Part shown: positions 15,977-24,872 of the stretch, one piece after another
Layout of the letters: every line of letters begins with the position of its first letter
How positions within the stretch are numbered: the first letter of the stretch is position 1
Origin: Azotobacter paspali
GTDB lineage: Bacteria; Pseudomonadota; Gammaproteobacteria; Pseudomonadales; Pseudomonadaceae
Direction: 5' to 3' (one strand)
DNA: 64,000 bases
Assembly (NCBI RefSeq): GCF_042434745.1
Contig: NZ_JBHLSS010000047.1
Position numbers and translations under genes: made by a program
The notes under the pieces: generated by a model
Database searches by the model: none
Told to the model about the DNA's origin: nothing
Seen by the model: the letters and a program-made list of their open reading frames with translations, nothing else

Positions 15977-17114
15977 TAGCTTCGATCGCACCCTGTCTGA
16001 CGAGGATGTGCTGCGCCGTCGCGCCACCCTGCTGCAGCGTCTGCACATCGACGGCCCGCTGCTGCTGCTATTGCTGCTGCTCGCCGCCGGCAGCCTGTTC
16101 ATTCTCTATTCGGCCAGCGGCAAGAACCTCGACCTGCTGATGAGGCAGGCCAGTTCGTTCGGCCTCGGCCTGCTCGCCATGCTGGTCATCGCTCAGTTGG
16201 AGGTGCGCTTCATCGCGCGCTGGGTGCCGCTGGCCTACGTCCTGGGGGTGATCCTGTTGTTGATCGTGGACGTGATAGGGCACAACGCCATGGGCGCCAC
16301 CCGCTGGATCGACATTCCCGGAGTGATCCGTTTCCAGCCCTCGGAGTTCATGAAGATCATCATGCCGGCGACCATCGCCTGGTATCTCGCCCGCAATAAC
16401 CTGCCGCCAGGGCTCAGGCACACCGCCGTCACCCTGGTGCTGATCGGCATACCCTTCGTGCTGATCGTGCGCCAGCCGGATCTCGGCACCTCGCTCTTGA
16501 TCCTCGCCTCCGGGGCCTTCGTGCTGTTCGTCGCCGGACTGCCCTGGCTGTGGATCATCGGCGCGGTAGCGGCCGTGGTGCCGGTCGCCGTGGGGATGTG
16601 GTACTTCGTCCTGCACGACTACCAGAAACAGCGTATCCATACCTTCCTCGATCCCGAAAGCGACCCTTTGGGCACCGGCTGGAACATCATCCAGTCGAAG
16701 GCGGCGATCGGCTCGGGCGGGGTGTTCGGCAAGGGTTGGCTGCTCGGCACCCAGTCGCACCTGGATTTTTTGCCGGAAAGCCATACGGACTTTATCATTG
16801 CCGTCCTGGCCGAGGAGTTCGGGCTGGTCGGCGCCTGTCTGCTGTTGCTGATCTACCTGTTGCTGATCGCCCGCGGGCTGGTGATCACCGTGCAGGCGCA
16901 GACGCTGTTCGGCAAGCTCTGGGCCGGAGGTCTGACCATGACCTTCTTCGTTTATGTATTCGTCAACATCGGTATGGTCAGTGGCCTGTTGCCGGTGGTG
17001 GGCGTACCCCTGCCGTTCATTAGCTACGGTGGAACTTCACTGGTGACCCTGCTGTCAGGGTTTGGGGTTTTGATGTCGATCCACACCCATCGCAAATGGA
17101 TCGCGCAAGTTTGA
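15966..17114 (+). CDS. rodA: RodA peptidoglycan glycosyltransferase, start rebuilt by a mobile element
   Basis: A 382-residue SEDS-family polymerase that makes glycan strands for lateral-wall growth with PBP2. About ten membrane helices; conserved segments include GATRWIDIPGVIRFQPSE, VRQPDLGTSL (with the catalytic Asp region) and PLPFISYGGTSL near the end. The present ATG and the codons MTGP lie in the right terminal repeat of the inserted element; from SFDRTLSDEDV onwards the protein is native. GGGGAG seven bases upstream is a good ribosome-binding site. An in-frame open stretch reaches back to 15756 but has no supported start. Expression may be uncoupled from mrdA translation. Confidence 0.93.
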   Translation: MTGPSFDRTLSDEDVLRRRATLLQRLHIDGPLLLLLLLLAAGSLFILYSASGKNLDLLMRQASSFGLGLLAMLVIAQLEVRFIARWVPLAYVLGVILLLIVDVIGHNAMGATRWIDIPGVIRFQPSEFMKIIMPATIAWYLARNNLPPGLRHTAVTLVLIGIPFVLIVRQPDLGTSLLILASGAFVLFVAGLPWLWIIGAVAAVVPVAVGMWYFVLHDYQKQRIHTFLDPESDPLGTGWNIIQSKAAIGSGGVFGKGWLLGTQSHLDFLPESHTDFIIAVLAEEFGLVGACLLLLIYLLLIARGLVITVQAQTLFGKLWAGGLTMTFFVYVFVNIGMVSGLLPVVGVPLPFISYGGTSLVTLLSGFGVLMSIHTHRKWIAQV

Positions 17115-17128
17115 AGAGTAGCGGATCG

Positions 17129-18157
17129 ATGTACATACGGCGTGGCCGGGTGGCCGGAACCCTGTCTTTGGCCAGCCTGGCGGGCTCCTTGGGGCTGAGC
17201 TGCGCGCTGCATGGCGGCGCGGTGCTGGCTGGCGATTACGCGGATTCACCGCAGGTCGACGAATTCATCGCGGAGATGACCCGCGACTATGGCTTTGCTA
17301 GCGAACAGTTGTTCGGTCTGTTCCGCGAGGCGCAGCGCAAGCAGCCGATCCTCGACGCCGTCTCGCGGCCGGCGGAGCGGGCCAAGCCATGGAAGGAATA
17401 CCGGCCGATCTTCATCACCGAGGCCCGCGTGGCCCGCGGCCTGGATTTCTGGCGCGAGCACGAGGAGGCCCTGGCCCGCGCCGAACGGGAATACGGCGTG
17501 CCGGCCCAGGTGATAGTCGCGATCATCGGCGTGGAAACCTTCTACGGACGCAACACCGGCAACTACCGGGTGATCGACGCGCTGTCCACTCTGGGCTTCG
17601 ATTACCCGCCGCGAGCGCCCTTCTTCCGCAAGGAGCTGCGCGAGTTCCTGCTGATGACCCGCGAGGAGCAGGTCGACCCGCTCACCCTGACCGGCTCCTA
17701 CGCCGGTGCCATGGGGCTGCCGCAGTTCATGCCGAGCAGCTTCCGCGCCTATGCGGTGGACTTCGACAGCGACGGCCACATCGACATCTGGAAGAACCCG
17801 ACCGACGCCATCGGCAGCGTCGCCAGCTATTTCAGGCACCACGGCTGGGTCGCCGGCGCGCCGGTGGCCAGCCGTGCCGATATCGCAGGAACCGAGGCCG
17901 AAAAAGGCTTGTCCGCCGGGCTGGACCCGGCGATGAGCGTCGGCGAACTGCGCAGCCTCGGCTGGCGTAGCCGCGACTCTCTCGACGACGGCCTGCCGGT
18001 CACCGCCTTTCGCCTGGAAGGCGCCGACGGCGACGAGTACTGGATGGGGCTGCCGAACTTCTACACGATCACCCGCTACAACCGCAGCGTGATGTACGCC
18101 ATGGCGGTGTACCAGCTCTCCGATCTGCTGCTTCAAACGCGGAGCGGCCGCCGATGA
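17129..18157 (+). CDS. mltB: Lytic murein transglycosylase B family (SltB1-like), periplasmic
   Basis: A 342-residue enzyme that cleaves the MurNAc-GlcNAc bond to 1,6-anhydro products. Family-3 landmarks: catalytic Glu in IVAIIGVETFYGRNTG, GSYAGAMGLPQFMPSS and YAVDFDSDGHIDIW. The N-terminus has a hydrophobic export signal (LSLASLAGSLGLSCALHGG); the cysteine context GLSC is a poor lipobox, so a soluble periplasmic form like Pseudomonas SltB1 is likely. ATG 17129 is preferred over 17096, which overlaps rodA and adds a charged leader before the signal peptide. Its stop overlaps the rlpA start. Confidence 0.9.
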   Translation: MYIRRGRVAGTLSLASLAGSLGLSCALHGGAVLAGDYADSPQVDEFIAEMTRDYGFASEQLFGLFREAQRKQPILDAVSRPAERAKPWKEYRPIFITEARVARGLDFWREHEEALARAEREYGVPAQVIVAIIGVETFYGRNTGNYRVIDALSTLGFDYPPRAPFFRKELREFLLMTREEQVDPLTLTGSYAGAMGLPQFMPSSFRAYAVDFDSDGHIDIWKNPTDAIGSVASYFRHHGWVAGAPVASRADIAGTEAEKGLSAGLDPAMSVGELRSLGWRSRDSLDDGLPVTAFRLEGADGDEYWMGLPNFYTITRYNRSVMYAMAVYQLSDLLLQTRSGRR

Positions 18158-19113
18158 CGAGCCGTGCTGCCCTGTCGATCCGTTTGCTCCTGCTCGGCGG
18201 CCTGGCGCTGCTGGTCAGTTGCTCCAGCACGTCGCCGGAGCGCGGCGCGGCGTCGTCCGGGACCAAGCCGAGCCAGCCGCGTCCGCTCAAGGACGGTGCG
18301 CCCTGGTGGGACGTCGACGTCTCGAAGATTCCCGATGCGGTGCCCACGCCTCACTACGGGCCGGTCAAGGCCAACCCCTACACGGTACTGGGCAAGACCT
18401 ACTATCCGATGAACGACGGCCGCCGCTACAAGGCCACCGGTACCGCCTCCTGGTACGGCACCAAGTTCCACGGGCAGGCTACCGCCAACGGCGAACTCTA
18501 CGATCTCTACGGGATGAGCGCGGCGCACAAGACCCTGCCGCTGCCCAGTTATGTCCGGGTGACCAACCTGGATAACCATAAAAGCGTGATCCTGCGGGTC
18601 AACGACCGCGGTCCCTTCTATTCGGAGCGGATCATCGACCTGTCCTTCGCCGCGGCGAAGAAGCTCGGCTATGCCGAGACCGGCACCGCGCGGGTTAGCG
18701 TGGAGGGCATCGATCCGCAAGAGTGGCTGGCCCAGCAGGGTCGCAAGCCACCGCTGGCGCCGACCCGGCCGCCGTTGGCCGAGGCGCGGCCGGCGGCGCA
18801 GCCGATCGAGGAGTACTCGCCGCCGCCCGCGCAACATGCGGCCCCCGTGTTTCCCACGGCGGTCGCCGTGCCGGACGCAGGGCTGTACCTGCAGGTCGGT
18901 GCCTTCGCCAATCCGGATGCGGCGGAGCTGCTCAAGGACAAGCTCAGCCGGATCAGTTCCACCCCGGTGTTCGTCAGCTCAGTGGTACGCGACCGGCAGA
19001 TCTTCCACCGTGTGCGTCTTGGCCCGATCGGCAGCCAGGACGAGGCGCGCCGGCTGCAGGACAGCGTGCGCTTGGCCAGACTCGGCCAGCCGACCCTGGT
19101 CAGGCTCGATTGA
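18154..19113 (+). CDS. rlpA: RlpA lytic transglycosylase lipoprotein (DPBB-SPOR)
   Basis: A 319-residue outer-membrane lipoprotein that in Pseudomonas cleaves naked glycan strands and helps daughter-cell separation. The lipobox is LVSC near residue 23. The double-psi beta-barrel domain contains GTASWYGTKFHGQATANGE, and RVNDRGPF with the catalytic Asp. A proline/alanine-rich linker is followed by a C-terminal SPOR domain (LYLQVGAFANPDAAELLKDK) that binds denuded septal glycans. ATGA overlap with the upstream transglycosylase gene. Confidence 0.95.
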   Translation: MTSRAALSIRLLLLGGLALLVSCSSTSPERGAASSGTKPSQPRPLKDGAPWWDVDVSKIPDAVPTPHYGPVKANPYTVLGKTYYPMNDGRRYKATGTASWYGTKFHGQATANGELYDLYGMSAAHKTLPLPSYVRVTNLDNHKSVILRVNDRGPFYSERIIDLSFAAAKKLGYAETGTARVSVEGIDPQEWLAQQGRKPPLAPTRPPLAEARPAAQPIEEYSPPPAQHAAPVFPTAVAVPDAGLYLQVGAFANPDAAELLKDKLSRISSTPVFVSSVVRDRQIFHRVRLGPIGSQDEARRLQDSVRLARLGQPTLVRLD

Positions 19114-19175
19114 GACCAGGCCCCTCTCCATAGCCCGCAAGGGTGTGTTCGACCAGCCAACGACCCCGAGGAACG

Positions 19176-20378
19176 ATGAAAACCACCCGACTTGTGCAAC
19201 GCCTTTTCCTGGCCCTCCTGATCGGCGTGCCGAGCGCCTGGGCCGCCGAGCCTCAGCCCCAGCCCACGCCGGCCCCGGCGCGGGCCGCGGAGCCGCAGGC
19301 CATTCCGGCGCCGCCGCAACTGGCCTCCACCGCCTATCTGCTGATGGATGCCGCCAGCGGCCAGGTGCTGATCGAGAGCAACGGCGATCAGCGCCTGCCG
19401 CCGGCCAGCCTGACCAAGCTGATGACCGCCTATATCGCCACCCTGGAGATCAAGCGCGGGCAGATCAAGGAAAGCGACCTGGTCACCGTCAGCGAGCGCG
19501 CTTGGCGTACCGGCGGTTCGCGGATGTTCATCCAGGTCGGCACCCAGGTGAGCGTCAGCGACCTGCTGCACGGCATCATCATCCAGTCCGGCAACGACGC
19601 CAGCGTGGCGCTGGCCGAGCACATCGCCGGCAGCGAGGACGCCTTCGCCGACATGATGAACGCCACCGCCCAGCGCCTCGGCCTGAGCAACACCCACTTC
19701 ATGAACGCCACCGGCCTGCCGCATGCGGAGCACTATTCCTCGGCCCACGACATGGCCAAGCTGGCCCGCGCAATCATCTACGACGATCCGGCGCATTATG
19801 CGATCTACGCGCAGAAGGAATTCTTTTGGAACAACATCAAGCAGCCGAACCGCAACCTGCTGCTGTGGCGCGACAAGACCGTGGACGGTTTGAAGACCGG
19901 CCACACCGACGAGGCCGGTTACTGTCTGGTGGCTTCCGCGGTACGCGACGGCCAGCGGCTGATCGCCGTGGTGTTCGGCACCAAGAGCGAACAGGCGCGC
20001 GCCGCCGAAACCCAGAAGCTGCTGACTTACGGCTTCCGCTTCTTCGAGACCCAGACCTTCTTCCAGAAGAATGTCGAGCTGGCCCGTTCGCCGGTCTGGA
20101 AAGGCGCCAACAACGAGGTTAGGATCGGTCTGGCCGAGGATTTGACCCTGACCCTGCCGCGCAACCAGCTCAAGCAAGTGACCACCACCAGCGCCTTCGA
20201 GCCGCAACTGATCGCGCCGATCCAGCAGGGCGCCGTGGTCGGCAAGGTCGAGGTCCGGCTAGGCGAGCAGGTGTTGCGCAGCGTTGATCTGATAGCCCTG
20301 GAAGCCGTCGAGGAGGGTGGTCTGTTCCGTCGTCTATGGGATAGCATCCGTCTGTTCTTCTACAGTTTGTTCAACTGA
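19176..20378 (+). CDS. dacA: D-alanyl-D-alanine carboxypeptidase (PBP5/6 type)
   Basis: A 400-residue periplasmic carboxypeptidase that trims the terminal D-Ala from pentapeptides. Signal peptide at residues 1-23 ([11 protein letters not shown]). Active-site motifs: SLTK (78-81), SGN (138-140) and KTG (240-242). The PBP5 C-terminal domain is followed by an amphipathic helix ([17 protein letters not shown]) that anchors it to the inner membrane. AGGAA precedes ATG 19176. Confidence 0.95.
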   Translation: MKTTRLVQRLFLALLIGVPSAWAAEPQPQPTPAPARAAEPQAIPAPPQLASTAYLLMDAASGQVLIESNGDQRLPPASLTKLMTAYIATLEIKRGQIKESDLVTVSERAWRTGGSRMFIQVGTQVSVSDLLHGIIIQSGNDASVALAEHIAGSEDAFADMMNATAQRLGLSNTHFMNATGLPHAEHYSSAHDMAKLARAIIYDDPAHYAIYAQKEFFWNNIKQPNRNLLLWRDKTVDGLKTGHTDEAGYCLVASAVRDGQRLIAVVFGTKSEQARAAETQKLLTYGFRFFETQTFFQKNVELARSPVWKGANNEVRIGLAEDLTLTLPRNQLKQVTTTSAFEPQLIAPIQQGAVVGKVEVRLGEQVLRSVDLIALEAVEEGGLFRRLWDSIRLFFYSLFN

Positions 20379-20448
20379 ACCTCGACCGACCGCCGCCCGC
20401 CGTTTCCGGCGGGTGGCCGTCCCCGCGGGCCGACCGTCCGCCGCCGCC

Positions 20449-20727
20449 ATGACCGATACCGACGTACAAGCTCCGAAAATCGAATTTCCCTGCGAGCGCT
20501 ACCCGATCAAGGTGATCGGCGATGCCGGCGAGGGCTTCGCCGACCTGGTGGTCGAAGTGATCCAGCGGCATGCGCCCGACCTGGACAGTTCCACCCTTAG
20601 GTTGCGCGATAGCCGCAACGGACGCTTCCTCTCGGTACAGGTGCTGATCACCGCCACCGGCGTCGAGCAACTGCAGGCCATCCACCTCGACCTGCGCGCC
20701 ACCGGGCGCGTGCACATGGTACTCTGA
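20449..20727 (+). CDS. ybeD: YbeD/DUF493 family protein
   Basis: A 92-residue cytosolic protein with the alpha/beta ACT-like fold family features [15 protein letters not shown] and [21 protein letters not shown]. It lies between dacA and lipB, its conserved place in enterobacteria and pseudomonads, and overlaps lipB by one base. The function is unknown; the neighbourhood suggests a link to lipoate metabolism or the envelope. Confidence 0.92.
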   Translation: MTDTDVQAPKIEFPCERYPIKVIGDAGEGFADLVVEVIQRHAPDLDSSTLRLRDSRNGRFLSVQVLITATGVEQLQAIHLDLRATGRVHMVL

Positions 20728-21383
20728 TGACGGCAGTGATCGGTGTCCGCGAACTGGGCCTGCTCGACTACCTGCCGGCCTGGCAGGCGATGCAGCGCTT
20801 CACCGACCAGCGGGGAGCACAGACGCCCGACGAACTCTGGCTGCTCGAGCATCCCCCGGTGTTCACCCAGGGCCAGGCCGGCAAAGCCGAGCATCTGCTG
20901 TTCCCCGGCGACATTCCGGTGGTGCAGGTGGACCGCGGCGGTCAGGTGACCTACCACGGCCCTGGCCAGTTGGTCGGCTACCTGCTGCTAGATGTGCGTC
21001 GTTCGGGGATAGGCGTGCGCGAACTGGTCAGCCGCATCGAGCGCAGCCTGATCGAGCTGCTTGCCGGCTACGACGTGGAGGCCCATGCCAGGCCGGATGC
21101 GCCGGGGGTCTATGTCGGCGAGATGAAGATCGCCTCCCTCGGCCTGCGCATCCGCAACGGCCGCTCTTTCCATGGACTGGCGCTGAACGTGGACATGGAC
21201 CTGGCGCCCTTCCAGCGCATCAATCCCTGCGGCTATGCCGGCATGCTCATGACACAACTCAAGGATCAGGCCCGCGGGCCGGTCGAATTCGCCGAGGTGC
21301 GCAGCCGCCTGCGTGCACAGCTCGCTGCGCAGCTCGGTTACGCTGAAGCGAAGACCCTTATGGGCGGGATCGAAAGCATATGA
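20727..21383 (+). CDS. lipB: Octanoyl-ACP:protein octanoyltransferase
   Basis: A 218-residue enzyme that moves octanoate from acyl carrier protein to lipoyl domains. Motifs: [50 protein letters not shown] with the catalytic Lys, and NPCGYAGM with the catalytic Cys. One-base overlap with ybeD and four-base overlap with lipA indicate tight coupling. Confidence 0.96.
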   Translation: MTAVIGVRELGLLDYLPAWQAMQRFTDQRGAQTPDELWLLEHPPVFTQGQAGKAEHLLFPGDIPVVQVDRGGQVTYHGPGQLVGYLLLDVRRSGIGVRELVSRIERSLIELLAGYDVEAHARPDAPGVYVGEMKIASLGLRIRNGRSFHGLALNVDMDLAPFQRINPCGYAGMLMTQLKDQARGPVEFAEVRSRLRAQLAAQLGYAEAKTLMGGIESI

Positions 21384-22357
21384 GTACGACGGAAACCACG
21401 GGCAAGAGCCCGGCCAAGGTCGAAACCGGAGTCAAGCTGCGTGGCGCGGAGAAGGTCGCCCGCATCCCGGTAAAAGTCATTCCGACCGAGGAGCTGCCGC
21501 GCAAGCCGGACTGGATCCGCGTGCGCATGCCGGCTTCCCCCGAGGTCGAGCGGATCAAGCAACTGCTGCGCCAGCACAAGCTGCACAGCGTCTGCGAGGA
21601 GGCCTCCTGCCCGAACCTCGGCGAATGCTTCGCCGGCGGCACCGCTACCTTCATGATCATGGGCGACATCTGCACCCGCCGCTGCCCATTCTGCGACGTC
21701 GGCCACGGCCGCCCGAACCCGCTCGACCCCGACGAGCCGAGGAACCTCGCTGTCGCCGTCGCCGACCTGCGCCTGAAGTACGTGGTGATCACCTCGGTGG
21801 ACCGCGACGATCTGCGCGACGGTGGCGCCCAGCACTTTGCCGACTGCCTGCGCGAGATCCGCCGGCTGAGTCCCGGCACCCAGTTGGAAACCCTGGTGCC
21901 GGACTATCGCGGACGTATGGAGATCGCTCTCGACATTACCGCGGCCGAGCCGCCGGACGTGTTCAACCACAACCTGGAAACCGTGCCGCGCTTGTACAAG
22001 GCCTCGCGTCCGGGGGCGGACTTCGAATGGTCGCTGGACCTGCTGGAGGCTTTCAAGAAGCGCGTACCGGCTGTGCCGACCAAGTCCGGGCTGATGCTCG
22101 GCCTCGGCGAAACCGACGAAGAAGTGATCGAGGTGATGAAGCGCATGCGCGAGCACGAGATCGACATGCTCACCCTCGGCCAGTATCTGCAGCCCTCGCG
22201 CAACCACCTGGCGGTGCAGCGCTTCGTCCATCCCGACACCTTCGCCTGGTTCGCCGAAGAGGGCGAAAAGATGGGCTTCAAGAACGTCACCTCCGGCCCG
22301 CTGGTGCGTTCCTCCTATCACGCCGACCAGCAGGCCCACGGCGCGAAAGGCGACTGA
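21380..22357 (+). CDS. lipA: Lipoyl synthase
   Basis: A 325-residue radical SAM enzyme that inserts two sulfurs into protein-bound octanoate. The auxiliary cluster cysteines are Cys72, Cys77 and Cys83 ([13 protein letters not shown]), and the radical SAM cluster is Cys98, Cys102, Cys105 (CTRRCPFC). The C-terminal [13 protein letters not shown] carries the conserved RSSY serine ligand. ATGA overlap with lipB. Confidence 0.97.
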   Translation: MSTTETTGKSPAKVETGVKLRGAEKVARIPVKVIPTEELPRKPDWIRVRMPASPEVERIKQLLRQHKLHSVCEEASCPNLGECFAGGTATFMIMGDICTRRCPFCDVGHGRPNPLDPDEPRNLAVAVADLRLKYVVITSVDRDDLRDGGAQHFADCLREIRRLSPGTQLETLVPDYRGRMEIALDITAAEPPDVFNHNLETVPRLYKASRPGADFEWSLDLLEAFKKRVPAVPTKSGLMLGLGETDEEVIEVMKRMREHEIDMLTLGQYLQPSRNHLAVQRFVHPDTFAWFAEEGEKMGFKNVTSGPLVRSSYHADQQAHGAKGD

Positions 22358-22722
22358 TCGTCCGCCGCGCGGGAGGTTTCGAACGGGGCCTGCGCGCCTC
22401 GGAGCGGAATGTTCCCGCCCCGGCCTCATGCTCTCCATGCCTAGCGCGGAGCCCTCGGCAGCCGCCCGCCGGAAAACGCGAATCTTTTGCGCCCCCCTCG
22501 GTCAAGACCTAAGTGTCCTGGGGCCGGAGTCCGTCCAGCGTTCGACCGGCCGGCCCGGATCGCGGCTTCCCGGCCGCGCGCCGCTCGCGCCCGCATGGCA
22601 CGGTCCGGGGCTCGGGATATCGGACTCCGGTCGCGGCACTTTGCTCGCATGCTTTCGCGCTCTATGGGCGCTCGCCGCGCCGCTCGGTCCGGATTTCGGA
22701 CTCTCATCCAGCGGGGTTTGCC
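22358..22722. other. Intergenic stretch with no recognisable gene
   Basis: The 365 bases between lipA and the ThDP enzyme show no conserved protein, no RNA gene and no clear terminator. It presumably holds the promoter of the downstream gene. Confidence 0.5.
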
Positions 22723-24519
22723 ATGGCAACGACGGTCGGTGACTTTCTGGTTGAGCGCCTGTACCAATGGGGTGTGCGACGCATCTACGGCTATCCGGGC
22801 GACGGCATCAACGGGGTGTTCGGCGCCCTGAGCCGTGCCCAGGAGAAGATCCGCTTCATCCAGGTCCGCCACGAGGAAATGGCCGCCTTCATGGCTTCGG
22901 CGGAGGCCAAGTTCGGCGGCGGCCTGGGCGTCTGCATCGCCACCTCGGGGCCGGGCGCTTCGCACCTGATCACGGGGCTCTACGATGCCTGCCTGGACCA
23001 CATGCCGGTGCTGGCGATTGCCGGCCAGCAGGCGCGCACCGCCATGGGCGGGCACTATCAGCAGGAAGTGGACCTGGGGTCGATGTTCAAGGACGTGGCG
23101 GGAGCCTTCGTCCAGCAGGCCAGTGTGCCGGAGCAGGTGCGCCATCTGCTCGACCGGGCGATCCGCACCGCGCTGGGCGAGCGCCGGGTGACCGCCATCG
23201 TTTTGCCCAACGACCTGCAGGAGATGGACTACAGCGAGCCGCCGCACGCGCACGGCACCCTGCACTCCGGCATCGGCTACAGCCGCCCCAGGAAGCTGCC
23301 GTACGACGAGGACCTGCAGCGCGCCGCCGAAGTGCTCAATGCCGGCAGCAAGGTCGCCATCCTGGTCGGCGCCGGTGCCCTGGGGGCCAGCGACGAGGTT
23401 ATCCAGGTCGCCGAAACGCTCGGCGCCGGCGTGGCCAAGGCGCTGCTCGGCAAGGCGGCGCTGCCCGACGAACTGCCCTGGGTCACCGGCTCCATCGGTC
23501 TGCTCGGCACCGAGCCGAGCTACAAGCTGATGAGCGAATGCGACACGCTGCTGATGATCGGCTCCGGCTTTCCCTATTCCGAATTCCTGCCCAGGGAGGG
23601 TCAGGCGCGTGGCGTGCAAATCGACCTCAAGGCCGACATGCTCGGCCTGCGCTATCCGATGGAGGTCAATCTGGAGGGCGACGCCGCCGAAACCCTGCGC
23701 GCCTTGCTGCCGCTGCTACGGGAAAAGGAGGATCGCCGCTGGCGCGCCGACATCGAGGAGTGGCGCGGCGACTGGGAGAAGAAGCTCGAGCGTCGCGCCC
23801 TAGCCTCGGCCAAGCCGATCAACCCGCAGCGAGTGGTCTTCGAGCTGTCGCCGCGCCTGCCCGAACAGGCTGTCGTCACCTGCGACTCCGGCTCCTGCGC
23901 CAACTGGTTCGCCCGCGACCTGAAAATCCGCCGCGGCATGATGTGCTCGCTGTCCGGCGGTCTAGCCTCCATGGGCGCCGCCGTGCCCTATGCCATCGCC
24001 GCCAAGTTCCTCTACCCGGAGCGCACGGTAGTGGCCCTGGTCGGCGACGGCGCCATGCAGATGAACAACATGGCCGAATTGATTACCGTCGCCAAGTATT
24101 GGCGGGAATGGCAGGACCCGCGCTGGATCTGCTGCGTGTTCAACAACCAGGACCTCAACCAGGTCAGTTGGGAGCAGCGGGTCATGGGGGGCGACCCGAA
24201 ATTCGAGGCTTCGCAGAACATTCCCGACGTGCCCTATCACCGTTTCGCCGAATCCATCGGCCTCAGGGGCATTTACGTCGACCGCGACGACCTCGTCGCC
24301 GCCGCCTGGGAACAAGCCTTGGCCGCCGACCGGCCGGTGCTGATCGAGTTCAAGACCGACCCCGACGTGCCGCCGCTGCCGCCGCACATCACGCTAGAGC
24401 AGGCCAGGAAATTCGCCGGCACCCTACTGCGGGGCGACCCGAACCAGGTCGGCATCATCGCCCAGACCGCCAAGCAGGTGCTCGGCAGCGTCCTGCCCGG
24501 CCGTCACCGAGATGGCTGA
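22723..24519 (+). CDS. ThDP-dependent enzyme, pyruvate oxidase/PoxB-like
   Basis: A 598-residue thiamine-diphosphate enzyme of the acetolactate synthase/pyruvate oxidase superfamily. The cofactor-activating Glu lies in QVRHEEMAAFMASAEAKF (about residue 51), and the ThDP/Mg site is VGDGAMQMNNMAEL with NN further on. The acceptor motif ATSGPGASHLITGLYDA is conserved. Overall it resembles PoxB-type pyruvate dehydrogenases/oxidases, which act at the membrane on pyruvate to acetate and CO2, more than valine-pathway IlvB; no small regulatory subunit gene lies nearby. The exact substrate cannot be fixed by reading. The gene stands alone and is followed by a REP-like hairpin. Confidence 0.8.
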   Translation: MATTVGDFLVERLYQWGVRRIYGYPGDGINGVFGALSRAQEKIRFIQVRHEEMAAFMASAEAKFGGGLGVCIATSGPGASHLITGLYDACLDHMPVLAIAGQQARTAMGGHYQQEVDLGSMFKDVAGAFVQQASVPEQVRHLLDRAIRTALGERRVTAIVLPNDLQEMDYSEPPHAHGTLHSGIGYSRPRKLPYDEDLQRAAEVLNAGSKVAILVGAGALGASDEVIQVAETLGAGVAKALLGKAALPDELPWVTGSIGLLGTEPSYKLMSECDTLLMIGSGFPYSEFLPREGQARGVQIDLKADMLGLRYPMEVNLEGDAAETLRALLPLLREKEDRRWRADIEEWRGDWEKKLERRALASAKPINPQRVVFELSPRLPEQAVVTCDSGSCANWFARDLKIRRGMMCSLSGGLASMGAAVPYAIAAKFLYPERTVVALVGDGAMQMNNMAELITVAKYWREWQDPRWICCVFNNQDLNQVSWEQRVMGGDPKFEASQNIPDVPYHRFAESIGLRGIYVDRDDLVAAAWEQALAADRPVLIEFKTDPDVPPLPPHITLEQARKFAGTLLRGDPNQVGIIAQTAKQVLGSVLPGRHRDG

Positions 24520-24597
24520 GCGCTGGCGGGGCGGGAGCTTTCCGAAGCCGGCTTTTTCAAGGTCTCGCCCAAGGGAACGAGGCGATAGCGCTCTGGC

Positions 24598-24652
24598 GGG
24601 AGCGAACTTATTCGCGATGCGCATGGCCCCGAGCACGGATAAATCCGCTCCC
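24598..24652. repeat. REP-like palindromic hairpin
   Basis: GGGAGCGAACTTATTCG at 24598-24614 faces CGGATAAATCCGCTCCC at 24636-24652 (14 of 17 positions pair). It lies in the 353-base gap between two convergent genes, 24520-24872, where no gene is seen. It belongs with the hairpin at 4589 and the single arm at 661. Confidence 0.65.
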
Positions 24653-24872
24653 ACCCCTTGTCGACAAGCGGCCGGAGCCCTTGGCGGGGCTGTCTTTCGG
24701 GCTCCGGGCGACCGCTCATCGCCTGGCCGACCTGTCCTGGCGGGGCGCGGGCATGGTCGAAGCCGTCCCGCGACGACCGACAGGCAGGCCTGTCCGGGAT
24801 GGCGCCGGGCTTGAAGGCGGCTCGGGCAAGGAGCGTGTCGCGCCTGTGGAGCCGCTCTACCGGGGAGAAGGG

